Of a DNA stretch of 64,000 nt, positions 57,413 through 64,000 are shown in pieces; position 1 is the first letter of the stretch; every line of letters starts with the position of its first letter. Below the pieces are notes generated by a model. It made no database searches and had not been told where the DNA came from. It saw nothing but the letters and a program-made list of their open reading frames with translations. A program made the position numbers and the translations under genes. This stretch comes from Delphinapterus leucas (Eukaryota > Chordata > Mammalia > Artiodactyla > Monodontidae): NCBI RefSeq assembly GCF_002288925.2, contig NW_022098002.1:2990295-3054294 (forward strand), read 5' to 3'.

Positions 57413-57597
57413 GGTTTCTCAACTTTAGCACTATTAACATCTTAGTCCAAATAATTCTTTGTTGTGGAGAGAGTGTCCTGTGCATTGCAGGACGTTTAGC
57501 AGTGTCCCTGGCCTCCACCCACTAGATGCTAGTAGCACCCCCTCAAATCGTGACAACCAAATATACCTCCAGACACTGTCTCTGGGATCTAGAATCT
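57413..57597 (-). mobile_element. MER20-like hAT nonautonomous element
   Basis: 'gtttctcaactttagcacta', 'taattctttgttgtggagag', 'cctccacccactagatgcta' and 'tcgtgacaaccaaatatacc' follow MER20 in reverse. Confidence 0.9.
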
Positions 57598-58059
57598 GGA
57601 GAGACCTTTAGATTTCCCACTACCGGCTAAAGTTGCCTTGTCTTTAGCTCCCTTCTCACATAAGGGCTAATCAATAAAGAAATTATTTTAATAAATAGGA
57701 GGCATAAGCCTGTTGTGTTGAACGTTTGGAAATGATTCTCTTCTCAATTCAAGGTTGAATTCAGCCTTGGTTCATACTTATCATTTAACAACCCTACTCC
57801 AAAGTAGGGAGCGATTCCCATTAACAGAAAGTTCACATTCCTAAGCCACCTATTCAAGGAGCCCCACAACCTGGGTTTAGAAACTTGGGGAGAACTATGC
57901 TAAGTGGAGAAAGAGGTTGGACATTCTAGGAGAGAGGAATGGTATTGGCAAAAGTGGCGGTGAAAGGGGAAAGACATTTCCACGGGTGCACAGACCACTG
58001 TGGCTGGAGGGGAGAGGTTCTATCCAGGAATATCCAAAGATTTGCTTTCCCATAGACCA
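57598..58059. other. Non-coding, unassigned
   Basis: Nothing recognised. Confidence 0.4.
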
Positions 58060-58305
58060 GCTCACACCGCTTTGGGGAAGCCTTCCCGGATCTCACCAAC
58101 CCATGTGATTATTCCAGCCTCTGAATTCCTGCCAACCTGTGTTTCCACCTCCAGTGTCACAGTTAATTTACACTGCTTTGTACTGCTAATCATTTTCATC
58201 TCTGTACTGTATTCATAATGTATTGTCCCAATTCAACGGTGAATTCCTAAAGGACAGTGACAGTATCTAGGGCAAAAGTGTACACAGAGCAGGTGCTTGA
58301 AAAGT
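58060..58305 (+). mobile_element. L2 3' end
   Basis: 'ctttggggaagccttcccgg', 'tgtcacagttaatttacact' and 'ctaaaggacagtgacagtat' are forward L2 3' sequence. Confidence 0.85.
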
Positions 58306-59449
58306 GTGATTTCCTGGAAAACAGGGAGGGGTTGCCCAAATTAAATAGCTGGGTTATGATCACCCCTGGAATGAAAAGTTAGTTAAACTTAGTTGGAAAT
58401 CACTTATGCAGAATAATAGCTGAGGAAACAATACAGAAGTTTATCAGTATTACTCAAAATTTAATTTAAAAACCATTCCATCAATCCAATCAATTTTATA
58501 GTCTGGTGGTATTGGAGTATTTTTCACACTAAATGAAAAAAACATGCTCTTTTTTTCTATGTAGAAAATAAGACCAGAAAAATGCCTGCAAGCGGTCACA
58601 TGTGTATTACTCTCTGAATCCAGACCCAGCTCTGGATTGAAGCCAATGTCATTTCATCCAAGCCCCAATCAGTCACCATCCCACATATAACAACACGTGT
58701 CTGGACTCGTTATTTTGCAATCTTGCAATGACCTTTGAAATCGCCTCTTGTTATTGGATGAAGACCGCTTCAAAGCAAGGGAAGCTGATTGGAAATGCGG
58801 TTATCAGGGACCCAGGCCAAGTTCATCTTCACCGAAGTCCTGTATCATATTGTTGACAAACATGAAATAATTGCTGCATGTTGACTACTGTAAACCAGGA
58901 GTGCACCTAAAGCTACATCCATGGGATGGGGCGGGAGGACCATGAGATGAGAGAGGCCCCACCCTAGGTTGACAACGCCTAGGGTGACTGTACTTATCCC
59001 AGCACCTTCCTCTGAACTCATTATGGCTTCTCCAATCTCATTACCTCTGGGTTGAACTCCTGCATCTAGAACAGTCTCTCTTCACAGTTACAGCACCTCA
59101 AGATATTTGAAAGTGAGCCACTCTCCCTTTAGAACATATTAATGCTTTTTAAAAACAAATGATTGTAATTGTTTAGTTTTTCAAACTATTACCCCAAAAT
59201 GGCAAAGGTAGGCAAACTCATGATAGAAAGAATGAAGAGAATTTGCAAGAAAACCTGTTGGAAAACTTCAGACGGACAATTACGCTCACTCTCCCACTAA
59301 TTTGTTTTTTTGCCGAAAACAGATTTGAGGCTTTTTACAATAAATGATACATGAACTATAAAATTATTAAAAGAAGGTAAATTAAAGAACAAGAGATGAG
59401 GCGTGAAAAGGGAGTAAAAATTCTATCAGAAGACCTAAGTAAAAGGAGG
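58306..59449. other. Repeat-poor non-coding block
   Basis: More than 1 kb with no recognised transposon. The part 58560-58900 has balanced composition and CCAAT-like and E-box-like words, so it is a candidate conserved non-coding element, unproven. Confidence 0.4.
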
Positions 59450-59778
59450 TATCTTCGACCATTCCTGTTGCTAAAACAGAATACCACAGACTGGGCGGCT
59501 TATAAACAACAGAAATTTATTTCTCACAGTTCTGGAGGCTGGAAGTCCAAGCTCGAGACACCTGCAGATTCAGTGACTGCTGAGAGCCCACTTCCTTCTC
59601 ACTGTGTCCTTACCCGGTGGACGGAGGGAGGGAGCTTTCTGGGGTCTCTTATAAGGACACTAATCCCATTCACGGGGGCTCTACCCTCATGACCTAATCA
59701 CCTCCCAAAGGCCCATCTCCTAACGCCACTGCATTGGGCGCCAGGCTTCAACGGGTGAACTGTGGAGGCACAAGCACT
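59450..59778 (-). mobile_element. MaLR (MLT1-like) LTR
   Basis: 'gaataccacagactgggcgg', 'tctcacagttctggaggctg' and 'taatcacctcccaaaggccc'. The last bases ('gtgaactgtggaggcacaag') show a damaged end. Confidence 0.92.
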
Positions 59779-59867
59779 GAGTCGACAGCAGGGAGCTGTA
59801 ACTGACCACAAACCTTAGCTCCACGATGCCAAACCATCAGGGCACGCGGGGAAGGGTGAAGAGCCCC

Positions 59868-60005
59868 ACTAGGGGTTCCTAACCCCGGCTGTGCTGCAGA
59901 TCCACGGGGGGCAGGGGAAGAAGCATTTTAAAAACACAGTTATCTGACCCTACCCAAACTTACTGGATCAGAGTCCCCAGGCGTGAAGCCCAGGTGCCCG
60001 TCTCA
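59868..60005 (+). mobile_element. MER5A-like hAT fragment
   Basis: 'ggttcctaaccccggctgtg', 'agaagcattttaaaaacaca' and 'ggatcagagtccccaggcg' follow MER5A in forward order. Confidence 0.75.
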
Positions 60006-60467
60006 CAGAAGGAAACACCAAGAGAGACGACCTTTTTCTTCGCTCTGAGGCAATTCGTGACAGGTGATTTCTATAAAGGCTGCTGGACAATGAAATGCAC
60101 CGGATTCAATAACAGTGTTTACCACGTGGCTGTTCCTCGTGCTGACCTTCCATAAAGGCTGAGGACATAAGCCTGCATCCCAGCGGATGAACGAACCATC
60201 CGCTCCGGAGGCAGCCCTGAGCTCATCTCACCGACCTGGCCCCGGCGCTAGAGCAGAGCGACGGGGGCACACAGGTGCCGGGGGCCTCTCCTCCGGGGTG
60301 GCCGTGCACGAAGCAGGCGCCCCATAAACGCTGGCAGCTGCTGTCACCGTTACTCTCCAAGATCACTGTTCTTACTGGACTTCGGCAGGGGGCTGAAAAT
60401 TGCCCATCACTAACAAGCAGCTGCAACAAAAAGCAGCCCTGCTTTCACTACACCTCCCTTGTAGCAC
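60006..60467. other. Non-coding, CpG-containing
   Basis: No repeat or gene is recognised. CpG density rises around 60,190-60,340. Confidence 0.4.
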
Positions 60468-60890
60468 TGTTGCCAGCAAAGCCCATTAACAGTTCCCCGG
60501 AAATGAAAATAGACTACGGGGAATAAAAGGAAGTCTAACCTTCTTCCTTCTCCTTTGTGCTCAGCGTAGCTTCACTGGCTCACAGGGGCCACGAGCAGAG
60601 GCCGCGCACCTGGCCCTTCAGACCCGGGTTCCTCGAGCGGAAGGGCGGTGCCCACACCTCAGCTCTGGGACATGCGCAGAAGCCCCCAGGCCACGGCGCT
60701 GCCCCCTGGCGGCAGGCGCCGCGTGCAGCAATGCCGCGCCTGCCCTGCGGGAGCCCCGCCCCTACCCCTGAGGAGACGCCGCAAGGCAGCCCTGCCGAGC
60801 GCCTGGCAGGAGAGCGTGTGCCGGCACCTCCGTGTCCTCTGAGCGGGAGGACCTTTCCATTCGTGAGAGAAGGGGCATCGCCCTTGGGGT
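60468..60890 (+). mobile_element. ERV 5' LTR (diverged, 3' edge uncertain)
   Basis: Direct repeat of the LTR at 63175, starting with TG ('tgttgccagcaaagcc'). Shared blocks: 'agcttcactggctc', 'gcagaggccgcgcacc', 'ctggcaggagagcgtgtg'. The copy has lost the TATA box and the YY1-like motif that the 3' copy has. Similarity fades between 60,850 and 60,890, where pol-like sequence begins, so the LTR-internal junction is not sharply defined. No primer-binding site is recognised. Confidence 0.8.
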
Positions 60891-62580
60891 ACTGGCTCAG
60901 AAACCATGACCCCTTACTCGGGCAATCAGATCAAGGCGCTCAGGGGTGGCCCCCTTGCCTCCGTAGCAGCCGCTACAGCTCTGAAAGGTTGCCATGTGGC
61001 CAGCCGACCACGGTGTGGACCCCAGCTCTATGGGAACTGAATGGCTATCCCCCAAAGGTTGATTCAAGTCCAGGCTACGCTTTAAAACAACCTAGTGGCT
61101 ACTAAAAACACCTGTCACACGCTAAATCCTGCCACCCTGCTACCCACAGAAACCCTGGAGCACAGGGGACCCTGGAGCATGACGGTACAGAAACCACAGA
61201 CAAGATCTAGTCCAGTCACCCCGAGGTAGGAAGCGAGCCTCTCCCAAGTGCCGAAGGGGAACGGCTCACAGGCGGGAGCAGTTTTACGAGGGAGGGAAAA
61301 AGACTGGTGGGATACGCAGTGACCTCCCAGACCCAAGTCACAGATGCAAGAAGCCTCCCCCCAGGGACTTCTGCCCCAAAGGCAGAGCTGGTAGCCCTCA
61401 CCTGAGCCTTAGAGCTTGGGACAGGGAAGATCTCGAATTTTACACAGACTCTCGGTGGGCATATGCCATCCTACACACACACACGGGGCTACCTGGCCGG
61501 AAAGAGGGCTGCTTACTGCACAGAATGAACACGTGAAACATGGCTTAAGCATACTGAAGCTCTTAGAAGCAGTACAGCGCCCCCAAAAGTGACAGTGATT
61601 CACTGCAGGGGTCCCCAAGAGGGGTGCAGAGGTAATAGAGGGAAACCACGAGGTGGACGCAACGGCCAGAGGGCAGCCCTAGAACCAGGAACTTGGCAAC
61701 TACCCGTCACACCTCGAGGGCCAGATCCATCCAATTATCCCCTAGTCTACACGGAGGTAGAATTAGACCAAGCCTAGAAACGAGAGCTAGGAGGCCATGG
61801 GTGGCTAGTGAACGAGCACGGACACTAGCTTCCCCAAACTGCAGCTTGTCGGCCACCAGGGAGGCTCATCAAGGCGCTCACCACGGGAGGGAAGCCCTGT
61901 ATACCTGGTTAGTTGAGGTCACGGTAACTCCCGGCGTGGAGTCGGATGGCTGAGAACTGCCCCCTCTGCACAACGAACCCCACCATCACCAGAGCCCCCC
62001 GAGGCCCCCGTCCAGGCCAGAGGGACATATCCTGGAGAAGAGCGGCAGGTCAACTTCACTGCCGTGCCGAGAGCACCAGGCAATTCCTGGCATCTCTTGG
62101 TGCTGGTGGCCACGTTTTCGGGGTGGCCGGAAACACTCCCTGCCGGAACCCAAACGGCACCCACAGCAGCTAAGGCGCTGCTGAAAGAAAGAATCCCCAG
62201 GATGGGCTCCCAGGATCCCTACAAGGTAACAAGGGTCCAGCGTCTCTGTCTCTGGTGACAGAGGAGATAACAAGTGCCCTGGGCATAAGAGGGACCTTGC
62301 TCTTAGCCTGGAGACCCGCTGTCGTCGTGAAAAGTAAAGAGAACCCATCAGACCTCGGAACGAGCCTGAGCCGCGCGCTGTCAGGACACTCAAGGGAAGT
62401 GGACCGAGCTGCTTCCCATCGCCCGGAGCCTCGTGCGGTGGCCCCAGGGGACGAGTCAAGGTTGAGCACGTGTGAATTCACGGCTGGTAGACCCACGCCT
62501 CCAAGCCCCCGAGAAGGGCCACCTCAGCCCCCTGGAAATGGAACAACTCAAGTGCGGCCGCCAGCTGGCGGGGACTAAGA
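60891..62580 (+). pseudogene. ERV pol remnant: RT end, RNase H, integrase
   Basis: Old gammaretrovirus-like (ERV1-class) pol, read in several plus frames and unable to encode protein. About 60,945-61,110 resembles the RT connection region (QGWPPCLR, GQPTTV). RNase H follows: YTDSRWAYA at 61441-61467 in one frame, VTVIHCRGPQEG near 61,590-61,625 in another, with stops between. Integrase-like sequence has two cysteines near 61,960-61,970, FSGWPE near 62,115, and SALGI near 62,270. Where the first catalytic aspartate is expected (about 62,050), the codon is asparagine. There are at least four frame changes and many stops. gag, protease and most of RT are absent. Confidence 0.85.
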
Positions 62581-63157
62581 CCGCCCTCCCGGGTACGGCG
62601 ACCAGGTGCTGCCCGCACCCAGCACCCGGCCCCCACCCCTTCCCGCCAGGAGCGGGGGGCACCTACCCCTGGAAACCTGCTGGCCGCAAGCCCAGCGCCC
62701 GCCCCGCGATCCTCACGGTCCTGCCCGGCAGCCACACTGGACGCAAGGGGCCCCAAGCTCCGACCGCCACAGCCCCCCCCGCCCCCGCCCCGGGGCCGCG
62801 GACCGCTCGGGGGCGGCCCCTCCCCCACCGGACGCTTCTCTGCCCGAAAACTGACCCCAGTGCGAGCAGGAGCCTCGCGCCAGGGCCCGAGACCCAGGTG
62901 CCCGCACTTTCAGGACCCCTGTTCTCTTGCTAATACGTGGGCCACGGCTCTTAAACCGTCTGGTGTCCTTCATCCCCGGGGGGTTAGAGGAAAGAGGGCC
63001 CCTCAGGGATGTGCAGTCAGCCGGGGTCGAGGCCTGGGGACAGCCACGCACACCCAATGGCGGCTGAGGAGAAGCTCTGCTCCTGCCCTGGGTCACAGCG
63101 CCTGCGCTCTGCCGGAGGCGCCGCAGGACAGGACCTCACCACCAAGGCGCAGGACAG
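62581..63157 (+). other. GC-rich interior of the ERV, env not recognised
   Basis: Very GC- and CpG-rich. The open frame 62472-62933 is low complexity (proline/alanine/arginine) and unconvincing. I could not recognise env. The segment may be a deleted env region or inserted DNA. Confidence 0.4.
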
Positions 63158-63174
63158 GCGGTGGAGGAGGGGCC
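63158..63174 (+). promoter_or_regulatory. ERV polypurine tract
   Basis: A purine-rich run 'gcggtggaggaggggcc' ends directly before the TG of the 3' LTR, the position of the plus-strand primer in retroviruses. Confidence 0.7.
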
Positions 63175-63406
63175 TGTGCCAGCAACGCTCGTCAACAATT
63201 CCCGGGAAATGAAGATAGAAACTGGTAATAAAATTAAGTCTAACCTTGCTTCCCTCTCTGCTCATGTAGCTTCACTGGCTCGCAGGGGGCCACGTGCAGA
63301 GGCCGCGCACCCGGCGCCTCAGACCAGGGTTCCTGGTGGAAAACGGCGCCTTGGACACCCCGGCGCCCGGCAGTGGGCAGAAGGGCCGCCTGAGACAACG
63401 CGATTC

Positions 63407-63417
63407 AAGATGGCGGC
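63407..63417 (+). promoter_or_regulatory. YY1-like site in the ERV 3' LTR
   Basis: AAGATGGCGGC is the classic YY1 core context. It is absent from the 5' LTR. Confidence 0.55.
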
Positions 63418-63419
63418 GT

Positions 63420-63431
63420 GGGGGGGGGGGG
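63420..63431. repeat. Run of twelve G
   Basis: Homopolymer next to the YY1-like site. Prone to length change and able to join a G-quadruplex. Confidence 0.9.
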
Positions 63432-63501
63432 CTTTGCAGAGATGCTGCGCCTGCGCCTGCGCCCACCCTGAGAGCCCCGCCCCCTCCCCTCACCAGATCC
63501 C

Positions 63502-63508
63502 TATAAAG
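63502..63508 (+). promoter_or_regulatory. TATA box of the ERV 3' LTR
   Basis: 'tataaag' preceded by GC-box-like 'ccccgccccctcccc' (about 63,476-63,490). The matching place in the 5' LTR is degraded. Confidence 0.7.
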
Positions 63509-63714
63509 TAGCCCCTTCCAGCACCTGGCAGGAGAGCGTGTGTGCAGAGCGGGCTGGCCCCTGTTGATTCTCTGATCAGAGGATAACATTTTCCTTTGTT
63601 CTGAACCAAACTCCCTATCGTTCTATTGGCTCAAGTGACCACGGGCAGGAGGACTTGTTGGGGACCCACTCAGGAGGGTCGGTGACAGTACCACCCACAG
63701 GACAGAGCCAGGTC

Positions 63715-63885
63715 TTTGTTTCACTCAATTTCACAACCACCCTGGGGGAGGTACTATTATTATACCCATTTTACAAATGGAAAGACCGAGGAACGAATGG
63801 GTTAAATGTCATTGCTGGTGTATGACAGAACTGAACGTCCATCTCCAGGCTGTCTGGCTCCAGACACTGTGTTCTTAAGACCGGG
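63715..63885 (-). mobile_element. MIR SINE
   Basis: 'gaggtactattattatacccatt' and 'ttttacaaatggaaagaccg' are the reverse MIR core. It ends with the complement of its head region ('ctgtctggctccagacac'). Confidence 0.88.
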
Positions 63886-64000
63886 TTCCATGCCCCTGCC
63901 TGAGGGTAAGGACTCGGGCTGCTGGTTGAGAAGAGAACCACATGCTCCAGAGAGGTGGCCAATTGACAGCTTGGTTATAAGCATTAAAGCCTGAGCCACA

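Larger units (their letters stand above)
63175..63690 (+). mobile_element. ERV 3' LTR (right edge uncertain)
   Basis: Starts 'tgtgccagcaacgct' and shares long blocks with 60468-60890. It has a YY1-like AAGATGGCGGC (63407-63417), a 12-G run (63420-63431) and a TATA box (63502-63508). U5-like sequence follows to about 63,690. No convincing target duplication pair was identified, so the right edge is approximate. Confidence 0.85.

Noticed and set aside
60557..61105. A 182-codon open frame as a host gene
   Set aside because: It crosses from the ERV 5' LTR into pol-like sequence. The GC-rich composition keeps it open by chance.
62472..62933. A 153-codon proline/alanine/arginine-rich open frame
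   Set aside because: Low complexity, overlaps open frames on the other strand, and has no recognisable retroviral or host domain.

Overview
This window looks like a piece of a cetacean (whale or dolphin) nuclear genome. The main evidence is several copies of tRNA-derived CHR-type SINEs, whose heads (gggcttccctggtggcacag and gggaattccctggtggtcc) are characteristic of Cetartiodactyla and, in the long form seen here, of cetaceans. A matching young L1 lineage with a 3' UTR typical of that group is present in at least six copies. I found no protein-coding host gene, exon, tRNA, rRNA or CRISPR array, so the window is best read as intergenic or deep intronic DNA built largely from layered transposable elements. 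Family names come from recognition of sequence patterns, not from a database search, so subfamily names are approximate.

Layout. 1-8.03 kb: old L2 and MIR pieces; an L1 inserted with a 5' inversion (1981-3330) inside a MIR; then an old L1M on the minus strand (4755-8032) that keeps 3' and 5' ends but lacks its middle, and carries a nested SINE and a nested younger L1 end. 8-17 kb: MIR and L2, a SINE-in-SINE composite (10548-10972), two old L1M stretches (one split by a MaLR LTR), MER5A and a nonautonomous hAT element. 17-31 kb: mostly single-copy DNA with MaLR LTRs (17469, 22096, 28017 with internal sequence), a young L1 3' end with perfect 12-bp target duplications (25660-26202), a short SINE, and L2/MIR/MER5 pieces. 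31-38.5 kb: L2 on both strands and old L1M with two SINE insertions.

38.5-45.7 kb: a complete-length L1 insertion (38547-45721) with 12-bp target duplications, 5' UTR, ORF1, ORF2, 3' UTR and poly(A) signal. Both ORFs are broken (ORF1: frameshift plus two stops; ORF2: possible loss of ATG, a stop, a frameshift, and a 4-base deletion near the C terminus). 46-60 kb: MIR, L2, L1M with an internal 124-bp tandem duplication, hAT remnants, and an L1M split by two MaLR LTRs.

60.4-63.7 kb: a degraded endogenous retrovirus of the gammaretrovirus-like (ERV1) class in a GC-rich setting: two diverged direct LTRs, pol remnants covering the end of RT, RNase H and integrase in several frames, and a polypurine tract next to the 3' LTR. 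gag, protease and most of RT are missing, and no env was recognised. The 3' LTR keeps a TATA box and a YY1-like motif.

Nothing here forms an operon or pathway. The interest lies in insertion history, nested order, and the possible promoter activity of the L1 5' UTR and the ERV LTR. I did not find convincing evidence of a previously undescribed biological system.
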